From an uncultured Intestinimonas sp. (GTDB lineage: Bacteria; Bacillota; Clostridia; Oscillospirales; Oscillospiraceae), in contig NZ_CALXGA010000001.1 in NCBI RefSeq assembly GCF_944387725.1, forward strand, positions 20,784 through 84,783: a stretch of 64,000 bases of DNA. The letters are read 5' to 3'. The notes under the pieces are model-generated. The model made no database searches and had not been told where the DNA came from. It saw nothing but the letters and a program-made list of their open reading frames with translations. The position numbers were made by a program, and so were the translations under genes. Position 1 is the stretch's first letter, and each line of letters opens with the position of its first letter. Of this stretch, positions 8,873 through 18,025 are shown one piece after another.

Positions 8873-10039
8873 ATGCGCATTGCGGGCATAATAGCCGAAT
8901 ACAACCCCTTCCACCGGGGGCACGCCTGGCACATCGCCCAGACCCGGCGGGCTCTGGGGCCGGACTGCGCTGTGGTCTGCGCCATGAGCAGCCACTGGGT
9001 CCAGCGGGGGGAGTGCGCCCTCACCGGCAAGTGGGCCCGGGCGGCCATGGCTCTTCGGGGCGGGGCTGACCTGGTGCTGGAGATCCCCACCCCCTGGGCC
9101 TGCACCTCGGCGGAGCCCTTCGCCCGGGGGGGCGTGGGGATCCTGACCGCTGCGGGGGTGGTGGACACCCTCTCCTTCGGCAGCGAGTCCGGGGACTTAG
9201 ACCGGCTCCGGGCGGCGGCGGCCTGCCTGGATTCAGAGGTCTACCGGGGGGAGCTCCGGCGCTTTCTGGATGCGGGGAGGCCCTTCGCCGCCTGCCGCCA
9301 CGCCGCAGTCCGGGCCCTCCTGGGGGAGGAGGCCGCCGCCTGCCTGGCCAATCCCAACGACAACCTGGGGGTGGAATACCTCCGGGCACTGCCGCCGGGG
9401 ATGGGGGCCCTGGCCGTCCCCCGGATGGGAGTCCCCCACGACGGGGCGGAGGGCGCGGGGGGCTTCGCCTCGGCCTCGGCCATCCGTGGCTGGCTGCGGC
9501 AGGGCCAGAGCGCCCGGGCGGAGCCCTTTCTCCCCGAACCCTGGCAGGGGGACATCGCCTCCATGGCCTGGATCGAGCGGGCGGTACTTTCCCGGCTGCG
9601 GTCCATGACCCTGGAGGAGGCCCAGCGCCTGCCCGACAGCGGCGAGGGCCTGGCCCGGCGGCTCCTGGACGCTGCCCGGGAGGCGGAGGATCTGGAGGGG
9701 CTCTACCGCCTGGTCAAGACCAAGCGCTACGCCCACGCCCGGGTCCGGCGGCTGGCCCTGTGGGCTTTTCTGGGCCTGGAGGCGGCGGATCGGCCGGCGG
9801 AGCTTCCCTATCTCCGGGTCCTGGGCCTCACCGGGCGGGGCCGGGCGGTTTTGCGGGAGATGGGCCGGCGCAGCCAGGTCCCCGTGGTGGCCAAGCCCGC
9901 CCACATCCGGCGGCTGGGGCCCGAGGCCCAGGCCCTCTTCGCCCTGGAGGACCGCTGCACCGCTCTCTACGGCCTGTGCTTCCCCCGGCCGCGGACCGGC
10001 GCCGCTGAGTGGACCACCTCCCCGGTCTTCCTGCCCTGA
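8873..10039 (+). CDS. tmcAL: tRNA(Met) cytidine acetate ligase
   Basis: 388 residues. It belongs to the YlbM/TmcAL family, which activates acetate with ATP and forms N4-acetylcytidine at the wobble base of elongator tRNA-Met. Seen: IIAEYNPFHRGHAWHI carrying the HxGH-like nucleotidyltransferase motif, SSHWVQRGE, GADLVLEIP, SFGSESGD and the C-terminal domain ending near PVVAKPAHIRRL. AAGGAGG stands 9 nt before the ATG. Placement back to back with ackA suggests a shared acetate context, although this may be chance. Confidence 0.9.
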   Translation: MRIAGIIAEYNPFHRGHAWHIAQTRRALGPDCAVVCAMSSHWVQRGECALTGKWARAAMALRGGADLVLEIPTPWACTSAEPFARGGVGILTAAGVVDTLSFGSESGDLDRLRAAAACLDSEVYRGELRRFLDAGRPFAACRHAAVRALLGEEAAACLANPNDNLGVEYLRALPPGMGALAVPRMGVPHDGAEGAGGFASASAIRGWLRQGQSARAEPFLPEPWQGDIASMAWIERAVLSRLRSMTLEEAQRLPDSGEGLARRLLDAAREAEDLEGLYRLVKTKRYAHARVRRLALWAFLGLEAADRPAELPYLRVLGLTGRGRAVLREMGRRSQVPVVAKPAHIRRLGPEAQALFALEDRCTALYGLCFPRPRTGAAEWTTSPVFLP

Positions 10040-10060
10040 TCGTCCCCCAAAACGCGAAAG

Positions 10061-10107
10061 CGCCGTTCCCCGCCCGGCCCTTGGCCCGGAGGGGAACGGC
10101 GTTTTTT
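10061..10107 (+). terminator. Terminator after tmcAL
   Basis: Stem CGCCGTTCCCC / GGGGAACGGCG enclosing a GC-rich loop, directly followed by TTTTTT. It lies between the converging tmcAL and aspartate kinase genes. Confidence 0.88.
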
Positions 10108-10111
10108 CTGC

Positions 10112-11335
10112 TTAAAGGGTTCCGTATTCCTCGAAGAAGCGGTCGTGGACCACCTGGACGGCGTTGTCGGCGTCGCATTTGTCCACCAGAACCGAGACCT
10201 TCACCTCGCTGGTGGAGATCATATGGATGTTGATGCCGGCGTTGTAGAGGGACTCGAACATCAGGGCGGCCACGCCGGGGTTGTGGACCATGCCCGCCCC
10301 CACGATGGAGACCTTGGCGATATCGTCCGTGACGTCGATATGGTCGAAGCCCAGGGCGTCTCGGACCTCCTCGAGAATCCGGCAGGCCTCCTCCATATCG
10401 TCCCGGGCGATGGTGAAGCTGATGTCCTTGGTGCTGCCCCGGCCGATGGACTGGATGATGATGTCCACGTTAATCCTGTGCTTGGCCAGGGTGGAGAAGA
10501 TGCGGAAGGCGGTGCCCGGCTGGTCCGGCAGGCCCACCAGGGCCAGGCGGGCAATGTTCTTGTCCTTGGCCACGCCGCTGACATAGGGCTTTTCCATGGT
10601 TTTCGCAACCTCCTTGACTTTGGTTCCGGGCCGTCCGGTGAAGCTGGAGAGGACCTCCAGGTCCACATTGTAGCGCTTGGCCATCTCCACCGAGCGGTTG
10701 TGCAGGACCTGGGCCCCCAGGGTGGCCAGCTCCAGCATTTCATCGTAGGTGATTTCGTCCAGCTTCCTGGCCCCCTTGACGCACCGGGGGTCGGCGGTGT
10801 AGACCCCGTCCACGTCGGTGTAGATCTGGCACAGGTCGGCGTGGAGGACGGCGGCCAGGGCCACCGCCGAGGTGTCCGAGCCCCCCCGGCCCAGGGTGGT
10901 GATGTCGCCGTACTTGTTGATACCCTGGAAGCCGGTGACAATGACGATCTTCCGCTTGTCCAGCTCGGCCAGAATGCGCTCGGTGCGGACGGACTTGATC
11001 CGGGCGGCGCCGTAGGACGAGTTGGTCTTGAAGCCCGCCTGCCAGCCCGTCAGGGAGACCACCGGGTAGCCCATGGCCTCGATGGCCATGGCGCACAGGG
11101 CGCAGGAGATCTGCTCCCCGGTGGACAGGAGCATGTCCATCTCCCGCTGGGAACCCCTGGGGTTGATCTCCCCGGCCTTGGCGATGAGGTCGTCGGTGGT
11201 GTCCCCCTGGGCGGAGAGGACCACCACCAGGCTGTGGCCCCGGCGGTAGGTCTCCGTGATGATGCGGGCCACGTTGCGGATGCGGTCGGCGTCCGCAACC
11301 GAGGTTCCGCCGAATTTCTGTACAATGAGTGCCAT
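10112..11335 (-). CDS. lysC: Aspartate kinase
   Basis: 407 residues. It phosphorylates L-aspartate, the entry to Lys/Met/Thr synthesis. Evidence: N-terminal IVQKFGGTSVADADRI, the GFQGINKYGDITTLGRGGSDTSA catalytic segment, YTDVDGVYTADPR, then two C-terminal ACT domains (from about residue 265; VGLPDQPGTAFRIFSTLA and VSIVGAGMVHNPGVAA), which bind the end-product inhibitor. It is the last gene of a leftward operon with homoserine dehydrogenase and an ACT protein, so its likely branch is threonine/methionine. Symbol by similarity only; the isozyme is not resolved. Confidence 0.95.
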   Translation of the reverse strand: MALIVQKFGGTSVADADRIRNVARIITETYRRGHSLVVVLSAQGDTTDDLIAKAGEINPRGSQREMDMLLSTGEQISCALCAMAIEAMGYPVVSLTGWQAGFKTNSSYGAARIKSVRTERILAELDKRKIVIVTGFQGINKYGDITTLGRGGSDTSAVALAAVLHADLCQIYTDVDGVYTADPRCVKGARKLDEITYDEMLELATLGAQVLHNRSVEMAKRYNVDLEVLSSFTGRPGTKVKEVAKTMEKPYVSGVAKDKNIARLALVGLPDQPGTAFRIFSTLAKHRINVDIIIQSIGRGSTKDISFTIARDDMEEACRILEEVRDALGFDHIDVTDDIAKVSIVGAGMVHNPGVAALMFESLYNAGINIHMISTSEVKVSVLVDKCDADNAVQVVHDRFFEEYGTL

Positions 11336-11470
11336 GTATCTCTACCCCCTAAACGAGTTGCGTGTGGGATCGCCGGAGGGCGTCCCGGGGGAGCCCACCG
11401 CCCCGGGCGGGCTCCGGCGGGCGGAGGGGACAGGGCCGACGCCCGCTCCGCCCCAAGGCATCCTATGCCG

Positions 11471-12685
11471 TCACGCCAGCACCCGGAACACGGACAGGGG
11501 CCGCAGGTCCCCCAGGGCGGCGTCCAGCTGGGCCCGGGTCATGGCGCCGGCGGTGAGGAAGGCCACCTCCTCCGCAGGGGCCCCCGGGCGGGACAGAAGG
11601 GCCGCCCCCGGGAAGGCGGTTCGGACGGCCGCCGCGCTGCCCGCCGCCCGGACATACCACCGGAAGGGGAACTGGTCTGGGGAGACGGTGACGTCCTCCC
11701 CGCCGGGACCCCACTCGATGTGCTTCCGGGACTGGATGTGCCGGGCGGCGTCCATGACGTCGGCCACCACCGCCGAGGCGGTGGGGAGCTTCCCCGCCCC
11801 CCGGCCGTAGAACATTACGTCCCCAATGGCGTCCCCCTTGACCATGATGGCGTTGAAGACGTCCTCCACCCCGGCCAGGGGGGCCTCGGCGTCCACCAGA
11901 TGGGGGGCCACATAGGCGCACACCCGGCCGTCGGGCTCCTTCACGGCCCGGCCCAGGAGCTTGATCTTCCGGTTGCAGGACTCGGCATAGGCCACGTCGG
12001 CCAGGGTCACGCCGGAGATGCCCTCGGTGGGCACCTGCTGGGGGTAGATGTGGCGGCCGAAGGCGATGGCGGCCAGGATGCAGATCTTCCGGCAGGCGTC
12101 GCGGCCCTCCACGTCGGCGGTGGGGTCCTTCTCGGCGTAGCCGTTGGCCTGGGCCTCCTTCAGGGCGGCCTCGAAGGTGAGGCCGGAGCGGATCATCCGG
12201 GTGAGGATATAGTTGGTGGTGCCGTTGAGGATGCCGCAGACCTCGGTGAGCTCGTTGGCAGCCAGGCACTGGGACAGGGGCCGCAGGATGGGGATGCCGC
12301 CCCCCACGCTGGCCTCGAAGAGGTAGCTCACGCCCTTCTGGGCGGCCAGCTGGAGGAGCTCATACCCGTGCTCGGCCACCAGCTCCTTGTTGGAGGAGAC
12401 CACGCTCTTGCCGGCGCTCAGGGCCCGGCGGGTGTAGTCCAGGGCCACGGTGGCCCCGCCGATGGTCTCCACCACGATCTCCACCGTGGGATCGTTCTCA
12501 ATGACCGAGAAATCATGGACCACCTTGTCCTCAAAGGGGCTGCCGGGGAAGTCCCGGACGTCGAGAATATACTTGAGCCGGACGGGGGTCTCCACCTTCT
12601 GGTCGATGTGCTCGGCGTTCTTCGCAAGCACCTCGGCCACGCCGGAGCCCACAGTCCCAAAGCCCAGAATCGCTACGTTCACCAT
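11471..12685 (-). CDS. hom: Homoserine dehydrogenase
   Basis: 404 residues; converts aspartate semialdehyde to homoserine with NAD(P)H. The N-terminus VNVAILGFGTVGSGVAEVL is the Rossmann fold. VVSSNKELVAEHG, FEASVGGGIPILRPL, ILNGTTNYILTRM and ADVEGRDACRKICILA are the family catalytic region, and the C-terminal 70 residues form an ACT-like domain. The ATG at 12685 is preferred, with AGGAG 11 nt upstream; a GTG at 12697 is in frame but is only 1 nt from that site. The gap to aspartate kinase is 135 bp without a clear terminator. Confidence 0.95.
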   Translation of the reverse strand: MVNVAILGFGTVGSGVAEVLAKNAEHIDQKVETPVRLKYILDVRDFPGSPFEDKVVHDFSVIENDPTVEIVVETIGGATVALDYTRRALSAGKSVVSSNKELVAEHGYELLQLAAQKGVSYLFEASVGGGIPILRPLSQCLAANELTEVCGILNGTTNYILTRMIRSGLTFEAALKEAQANGYAEKDPTADVEGRDACRKICILAAIAFGRHIYPQQVPTEGISGVTLADVAYAESCNRKIKLLGRAVKEPDGRVCAYVAPHLVDAEAPLAGVEDVFNAIMVKGDAIGDVMFYGRGAGKLPTASAVVADVMDAARHIQSRKHIEWGPGGEDVTVSPDQFPFRWYVRAAGSAAAVRTAFPGAALLSRPGAPAEEVAFLTAGAMTRAQLDAALGDLRPLSVFRVLA

Positions 12686-12720
12686 AAGGTCGCACACTCC
12701 TTCTCTTTTTCATAGCGGCA

Positions 12721-13161
12721 TCAGCCCGCCAGAATCTCACATCTCAGGACCCCCTCCAGGCCCGTGGTGCGGCTGAGCAGCTCCTCCACCGGAATCTGAA
12801 GGCCGGAGGTCTCCGCCCCGATGGTGGCCAGGGCGCAGCCCTCTGTGGGAATCCCCTGGTTGATGGTGAGAATATTCGCGCCGGAGAGGGCAAAGCTATT
12901 GAGGACCGAGGAGAGGACCCCCGGCTCGTCCCGCAGGCGCACCTGAAAGGTAACGATTCTGCCGTGGAGCACGTCGTTGAAGGGCCGCACCGCGTCCTTA
13001 TATTTATAAAAAGCGCTGCGGCTGATGCCCGCCAGCTCGGCGGCCTGGTGGACGGTCTCCGCCTCCCCCAGCTCCAGCATCCGCTTGGCCTGGGCCACCT
13101 TTCGGAAAATCTCCGGCAGGGCGCCGGCCTCCACGATGAAATACTTGGGCGGATTTCCCAC
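12721..13161 (-). CDS. PheB-like ACT-domain protein with N-terminal helix-turn-helix
   Basis: 146 residues. An N-terminal segment (TVHQAAELAGISRSAFYKYKD, about residues 36-57) has helix-turn-helix character. The C-terminal ACT domain (FQVRLRDEPGVLSSVLNSFALSGANILTINQ) is of the amino-acid-binding type. It matches the PheB/UPF0735 family, often found just before hom. It starts with GTG behind GAGGAGG at 8 nt. As first gene of the operon it is a plausible amino-acid sensor for the threonine pathway; this role is inferred, not proven. Confidence 0.82.
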   Translation of the reverse strand: MGNPPKYFIVEAGALPEIFRKVAQAKRMLELGEAETVHQAAELAGISRSAFYKYKDAVRPFNDVLHGRIVTFQVRLRDEPGVLSSVLNSFALSGANILTINQGIPTEGCALATIGAETSGLQIPVEELLSRTTGLEGVLRCEILAG

Positions 13162-13235
13162 GGCGAGCCCCTCCTCTCCCCTGAAAAAGCGGCCACTGTC
13201 CTTGTAACAAAGGCATTTGTCCGCATGTGGTGTCT

Positions 13236-13264
13236 ATTGTAGCACAGCCGCCGGCCCGGCGCAA
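13236..13264 (-). promoter_or_regulatory. Promoter of the ACT-hom-aspartate kinase operon
   Basis: Reading leftward: TTGCGC (13264-13259), exactly 17 bp, TACAAT (13241-13236), 75 bp before the GTG start of the ACT gene. No T-box or riboswitch fold was recognised in the short leader. Confidence 0.6.
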
Positions 13265-13385
13265 GGGCCAATCGACAGAACATCCCACGATTTTTCCCCC
13301 CGCCGGGGGGAGGGATTCCGTCATTGTCACCACAGTCCCGGCCCGGAGCCCGGGGCCCGCCAGCCTTTTGGAACGGAGGTCTGCC

Positions 13386-14459
13386 ATGCAGTCTGACAAG
13401 CGTCCGCAGCTTCTCACGGCCGCCGCCGGGGCGGCCCTGGGGGGGCTGGCCCTCTGGCTTGCCCTCCGCTTTCTGGTGCCCTGGACCCTCCCCTTTCTCA
13501 TCGCCCTGGCCCTCTCCGCCCTGCTGGAGGGGCCGGTGGGCTTCCTGAGCGCCCGGCTCTCCCTGCCCCGGTGGGCCGCCGCCGCCGGGTGTACCCTCCT
13601 GCTGGTGCTCCTCCTCTCGGGCGCTCTGCTGCTGGCGCTGTGGCGGCTGTGGTACGAGGCCTCCCTCCTGCTGGAGGAGCTCCCCCGGCTGATCGCCTCC
13701 CTGCCCTCCCTGGGGGATCAGGCCGAGGACTGGGCCTACCGCTATATCATCGCCGCCCCGCCGGACCTTCAGGACTTTCTGTGGCAGGCCCTGGAGTCCC
13801 TGCTGGACCGGGCCGCCGCCCTGCCCGCCCTGCTCTACGACTGGGCCGCCGCGTGGGCGGCCGGCGTCCTGGCCGCCCTGCCCCAGTGGGGGCTCTTCCT
13901 CTTCACCACCGCCCTGGCCACCTACTTCTCCTCCGCCGGGCGGCCCGCCCTCCTGGCCTTCCTCCGGCGGCAGGTGCCGGCCCGGTGGCGGCCCAGGGTC
14001 CGCGCCGGGCTGGAGCGCCTGCGGGGGGCCCTGCGGGGCTGGCTCCTGGCCCAGGGGACCCTGATGCTGGTGACCTTTGGAACCCTGGCGGCGGGTTTTT
14101 TGCTGCTGGGGGAGGAGCTGGCCCTGCTGCTGGCCGCCCTCACCGCCCTGGTGGACGCCCTGCCCGTCTTTGGTACCGGCGCCGTCCTCCTGCCCTGGGC
14201 CGCTGTGGAGCTCCTGACCGGCCGGGTCCGAACCGCCTTGGGGCTGCTGGCCCTCTACGCCCTGGTCTCCGTGGTGCGGAGCCTGCTGGAGCCCAAGCTC
14301 ACCGGGACCCGGACGGGGCTCCCGCCCCTGGCCGCCCTGCTGGCCATGTATGTGGGCTTTCAGGCATTTGGGGTGGCGGGGATGGTACTCGCCCCCCTGG
14401 GCGCCGTCCTTTTAAAGGCCCTCCACGACTGCGGCCTGGTGCGGCTGTGGCGGGACTGA
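13386..14459 (+). CDS. AI-2E/YtvI-family polytopic membrane protein
   Basis: 357 residues, rich in Leu/Ala, with about eight membrane segments: an N-terminal pair (LALRFLVPWTLPFLIALALSAL), a hydrophobic helix near residue 70, a long soluble middle region (EDWAYRYIIAAPPDLQDFL) and a C-terminal cluster with DALPVFGTGAVLLPWAAVELL and SLLEPKLTGTRTGLPPLAALLAMYVG. PKLTG..GLPPLAALLAMYVG is typical of the AI-2E transporter superfamily, whose members range from AI-2 exporters to ion antiporters and the sporulation protein YtvI. The substrate is unknown. Start chosen for GGAGG 7 nt before the ATG. Confidence 0.82.
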   Translation: MQSDKRPQLLTAAAGAALGGLALWLALRFLVPWTLPFLIALALSALLEGPVGFLSARLSLPRWAAAAGCTLLLVLLLSGALLLALWRLWYEASLLLEELPRLIASLPSLGDQAEDWAYRYIIAAPPDLQDFLWQALESLLDRAAALPALLYDWAAAWAAGVLAALPQWGLFLFTTALATYFSSAGRPALLAFLRRQVPARWRPRVRAGLERLRGALRGWLLAQGTLMLVTFGTLAAGFLLLGEELALLLAALTALVDALPVFGTGAVLLPWAAVELLTGRVRTALGLLALYALVSVVRSLLEPKLTGTRTGLPPLAALLAMYVGFQAFGVAGMVLAPLGAVLLKALHDCGLVRLWRD

Positions 14460-14501
14460 GCGCACCCAGGCGGACCATCTTGTCTTTTGGCGGATTCCCC
14501 C

Positions 14502-14530
14502 TTGCACTCTGTCAGGCAATGCGCTATAGT
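14502..14530 (+). promoter_or_regulatory. Promoter of trkA-trkH
   Basis: TTGCAC (14502-14507), 17-bp spacer, TATAGT (14525-14530), about 60 bp upstream of the trkA start. Confidence 0.6.
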
Positions 14531-14590
14531 AGGGGAGGATTGCTCTGTTGAAAGGACTGGAAGAGTTTAAAACAAGAGGAGATGGATTGT

Positions 14591-15979
14591 GTGGATATCA
14601 TCATTGTAGGCGACGGAAAGGTCGGCTACACCCTGGCGGAGCAGCTCTCCCTGGAGGGGCACAGCGTCACCATTGTGGACACCAGCGACGAGGCGCTGCG
14701 CAAGGCGGATGAGGCCCTGGACGTCATGTGCGTCAAGGGCAACGGAGCGTCGGCCGCCGCCCTGCGGGAGGCCGGGGCCGAACACGCCGACCTGCTCATC
14801 GCCGCCACTAGCATGGACGAAATCAACATGGTCTCCTGCCTTACCGCCAAGCACCTGGGCACCCAGTTCACCATCGCCCGGGTCCGCAACATCGAGTACA
14901 CCGCCGACAGCAGCCGGCTCAAGCGGGACATGGGCATCGACCTGCTCATCAACCCGGAGCGGGCCGCCGCCCTGGAGATCGCCCGGCTGCTCCGCTTCCC
15001 CCCGGCCGCCAACATCGAGACCTTCTACCGGGGCCGGGTGGAGCTCATGAGCTTCCGGGCCCGGGAGGGGGACTTCTTCCTGGGCCAGCCCCTCTCCGCC
15101 CTCTCCGATCGGGTCAAGGGCCTGCCCATCCTCTTCTGCGCCGCCGACCGGGACGGGGCGGTCATCATCCCCGACGGATCCTTCGTCCCCCAGCTGGGGG
15201 ACCGCATCTATGTCATCGGCGCCCCCCTGGGCGTCCATGAGTTCTTCCAGCACATCGGGCGCTATGCCCCCCAGGTCCGCAGCGTCTTTGTGGTGGGGGG
15301 CGGGCGCATCGGCTACTACCTGGCCGCCATCCTGGAGCGGATGAACATGCGCGTGAAGGTCGTGGAACAGCGGGAGGCGCGCTGCCGCCAGCTCTCCGAG
15401 GACCTGCCCAAGAGCCTCATCATCCAGGGGGACGGCACCGACCAGGAGCTGCTGGAGTCGGAGAACCTGGCCGAGTCCGACGCCTTTGTGGCCCTCACCG
15501 ACCGGGACGAGGACAACCTCATCATCTCCCTCTACGCCCTCCAGCGGAAGATCTTCAAGGTGGTGGCCAAGTGCAACCGCCGCAACTACATCTCCATCGT
15601 CCGGGACCTGGGCCTGGACAGCGTCATCTCCCCCAAGCTCTTCATCGCCAACCAGATTCTCCAGATCGTCCGGGGCCGGCAGAACACCAAGGGCAGCGTG
15701 ATGAACACCCTCTACAAGATCGGCGAGGGGGGCGCTGAGGCCATGGAGTTCACCGTCAACCAGACCACCCGCCATCTGGGCACCCCCCTGAAGGACCTGC
15801 CCCTGAAAAAGGGCATCCTGGTGGCCGTCATCATCCACCAGGGCCGTACCATCATCCCTGAGGGCTCCTCTGCCATGGAGCTGGGCGACGCCGTCATTTT
15901 GGTGTCCAGCGGCCGCGCCATTCTGGACATCAACGACATCTTTGACGACTCTGTCCTGACGCGGGGGATGGAGCGATGA
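14591..15979 (+). CDS. trkA: Trk potassium system NAD-binding subunit TrkA
   Basis: 462 residues. A duplicated RCK protein that gates the TrkH channel on the inner membrane face. Two Rossmann motifs (IIIVGDGKVGYTLAEQL at the start and VFVVGGGRIGYYLAAIL near residue 235) are each followed by a TrkA-C lobe. An in-frame ATG at 14582 lies 1 nt from the GAGGAG, whereas GTG at 14591 has a 9-nt spacing and gives the usual short N-terminus, so GTG is taken. The stop overlaps the trkH start (ATGA), implying translational coupling. Confidence 0.93.
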   Translation: MDIIIVGDGKVGYTLAEQLSLEGHSVTIVDTSDEALRKADEALDVMCVKGNGASAAALREAGAEHADLLIAATSMDEINMVSCLTAKHLGTQFTIARVRNIEYTADSSRLKRDMGIDLLINPERAAALEIARLLRFPPAANIETFYRGRVELMSFRAREGDFFLGQPLSALSDRVKGLPILFCAADRDGAVIIPDGSFVPQLGDRIYVIGAPLGVHEFFQHIGRYAPQVRSVFVVGGGRIGYYLAAILERMNMRVKVVEQREARCRQLSEDLPKSLIIQGDGTDQELLESENLAESDAFVALTDRDEDNLIISLYALQRKIFKVVAKCNRRNYISIVRDLGLDSVISPKLFIANQILQIVRGRQNTKGSVMNTLYKIGEGGAEAMEFTVNQTTRHLGTPLKDLPLKKGILVAVIIHQGRTIIPEGSSAMELGDAVILVSSGRAILDINDIFDDSVLTRGMER

Positions 15980-17412
15980 ACTTTAAGCTTGTCCTCCGGC
16001 TGGCGGGCAAGACCCTGCTGGTGGAGGCCGCCTGTATGGCGCTCCCGCTGGTGGTGGCCCTCCTCTACCGGGAGGACCCCATGCCCTTCCTGCTGGCCAT
16101 CGGCATCACCGCCGTGGTGGGTCTGCTGCTGTCCCTGGTGAAGTCGGACACCGCCTTCCACGCCCGGGAGGGCTTCTTCTCCGCCGGGCTCATCTGGGTG
16201 CTGGCCGGCGTCAGCGGCGCCCTCCCCTTCTACTTCTGCGGCGACTTCGCCAGCTTCGTGGACTGCTTCTTTGAGTCCATTTCCGGCTTTACCACCACCG
16301 GCTCCTCCATCCTCCCCGCCGTGGAGGGCCTGCCCAAGGGCATCCTCTTCTGGCGCTCCTTCTCCCACTGGCTGGGGGGCATGGGCATCCTGGTCCTCAC
16401 CATCGCCCTCCTCCCATCCCTGGGAGGCCGGACCCTCCACGTCATGAAGGCCGAGTCCCCCGGACCCATCGTCAGCAAACTGGTGCCCCGGGCCTCCCAG
16501 TCCTCCAAAATCCTCTACGCCATCTACTTCGTCCTCACCGTGGTCATGATTGTGTGCCTGCTGCTGGCGGGAATGCCCCTCTACGACACCCTGGTCAACT
16601 CCTTCGCCGTGGCGGGCACCGGGGGCTTCTCCGTCCTGAACACCTCCATCGGCGGCTACCAAAACCCCGTCTTCGAGGTCATTCTGGGCATCTTTATGGT
16701 GGTCTTCTCCATCAACTTTTCCCTCTACTTCCTCATCCTCTGCGGCAAGTGGAAGCAGGCCCTGAAGAGCGATGAGCTTCGGTTCTTCGCCGGGGTGGTG
16801 ACGGCGTCCGTCCTCCTCATCGCCGTCAACATCAGCAGCATGTACGGCTCCTTCCTGGTCTCTCTCCGCCACGCCTTCTTCCAGGTGACCACCATCATCT
16901 CCACCACCGGCTTCTCCAGCGTGGACTTCGACCAGTGGCCGGAGTTCTCCCGGATGCTGCTGGTGATCCTGATGGTCTGCGGCGCCTGCGCCGGCTCCAC
17001 CGGCGGCGGCGTCAAGTGCTCCCGGGCCCTGCTGCTGCTCAAGTGCGTCCGGCGGGAGGTCCGCCAGATCCTCCACCCCCGCTCGGTCAGCGTGGTGAAG
17101 CTGGACGGCCGGGTGGTGGACGAGAAGACCCTCCACACCGTCATGGTCTTCCTGGGGGCCTATGTGCTCCTGGCCCTGATGGCCATGCTGGTGGTGGCCT
17201 TGGACAACTTCTCCTTTGGCACCACCTTCACCGCCGTCATCACCTGCATCGGCAATGTGGGCCCCGGCCTGGAAAAGGTGGGCCCCATGGGGAACTTTTC
17301 CGAGTTCTCCCACCTGTCCAAGCTGGTGCTCTCTCTGTGTATGATCGCGGGAAGACTGGAAATCTTTCCCATTTTGGTCCTCTTCAGCCGGGGCGCCTGG
17401 CAGAAGGTGTGA
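15976..17412 (+). CDS. trkH: Trk potassium channel subunit TrkH
   Basis: 478 residues, polytopic. It carries the four pore-loop selectivity segments of the superfamily: SGFTTTGSSILP, AGTGGFSVLN, STTGFSSVDFD and TCIGNVGPGLE. The conserved CGACAGSTGGGVK stretch that precedes the last pore region is also present. It imports K+ together with TrkA, which it follows with a 4-base overlap. A strong terminator ends the pair. Confidence 0.95.
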   Translation: MNFKLVLRLAGKTLLVEAACMALPLVVALLYREDPMPFLLAIGITAVVGLLLSLVKSDTAFHAREGFFSAGLIWVLAGVSGALPFYFCGDFASFVDCFFESISGFTTTGSSILPAVEGLPKGILFWRSFSHWLGGMGILVLTIALLPSLGGRTLHVMKAESPGPIVSKLVPRASQSSKILYAIYFVLTVVMIVCLLLAGMPLYDTLVNSFAVAGTGGFSVLNTSIGGYQNPVFEVILGIFMVVFSINFSLYFLILCGKWKQALKSDELRFFAGVVTASVLLIAVNISSMYGSFLVSLRHAFFQVTTIISTTGFSSVDFDQWPEFSRMLLVILMVCGACAGSTGGGVKCSRALLLLKCVRREVRQILHPRSVSVVKLDGRVVDEKTLHTVMVFLGAYVLLALMAMLVVALDNFSFGTTFTAVITCIGNVGPGLEKVGPMGNFSEFSHLSKLVLSLCMIAGRLEIFPILVLFSRGAWQKV

Positions 17413-17426
17413 CCCCTCCCGCCCAC

Positions 17427-17470
17427 AAAAAACCGGGCGGCCGCCTTGTCTGGCCGCCGCCCGGTTTTTT
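17427..17470 (+). terminator. Terminator after trkH
   Basis: AAAAAACCGGGCGGC... pairs with ...GCCGCCCGGTTTTTT: a stem of roughly 17 bp with a 9-nt loop, 15 bp past the stop. Symmetrical A and T tracts allow action in both directions. Confidence 0.92.
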
Positions 17471-17511
17471 GATGCGTGCCCCTGAAACAGCAGCGCTGCC
17501 ATGGCAAGCCC

Positions 17512-17677
17512 TAGGGCTTGTTTGAAAATTGGCGATGTGTCCGGCAGCGAGGGATTTTGGGCCGCCGGCAAGCAATTTTTTCGCAGGAATCCTGGCGGAT
17601 TTCAAGGAAAAATTGCGCCGTCCGGGGGGCAAAAGACCCGCTGATTGGGCATGTTGACATTTTTCAAACAAGCCCTA
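17512..17677 (+). mobile_element. MITE-like element R2, copy 2
   Basis: 166 bp with TA at each end and the same inverted ends as the other copies. Seven extra bases CAAGCCC precede the left TA, making a CAAGCCCTAGGGCTTG palindrome; this may be the right end of another, lost element. The right end carries TTGACA followed after 16 bp by TAATAT, a possible outward promoter. Confidence 0.85.
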
Positions 17678-18025
17678 ATATAGACGGGTGTCCGTAAAAC
17701 AGTTAATCCTCCGTATGGCTTAGACCATGCGGAGGATTTGTTTATGTCTAATCTTCAAACTTGCTGGCGGCAAACGGTTTGTCAAAACCGTTTGCGGACG
17801 GCAAGTCCACAGGGGATAGCCGCTTTAGCGGCGCAAGGGGGTGTAGCCACCTTGACGGAACGAAGTGACGCAACATTCTCGGTCAAGCAGTTTTCTTCTG
17901 CTGACGGAGAATGAAGCTCCGCAGGACGCACGATACTCCCGATAGGAGAGTATAGAAGTGCGCCCTTTAGTTCCTAAAGGGATTTTATCAGTTCGCCAAA
18001 CAAGAATTTAGGTGTAACTAAAGTC
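17678..18025. other. AT-richer mobile-element debris without a gene
   Basis: No convincing reading frame. The stretch holds several inverted repeats: AATCCTCCG-type stem at 17706-17739, perfect 11-bp GCAAACGGTTT/AAACCGTTTGC at 17770-17795, and CCCTTTA/TAAAGGG near 17965-17982. Clustered small hairpins like these, next to an XRE gene and a tnpV remnant, resemble non-coding parts of conjugative elements of Firmicutes; this is an impression, not a match. Confidence 0.4.

Noticed and set aside
10145-12715. 856-codon rightward open frame opposite aspartate kinase and hom
   Set aside because: Covers two unmistakable enzymes on the other strand and has shadow-type composition.
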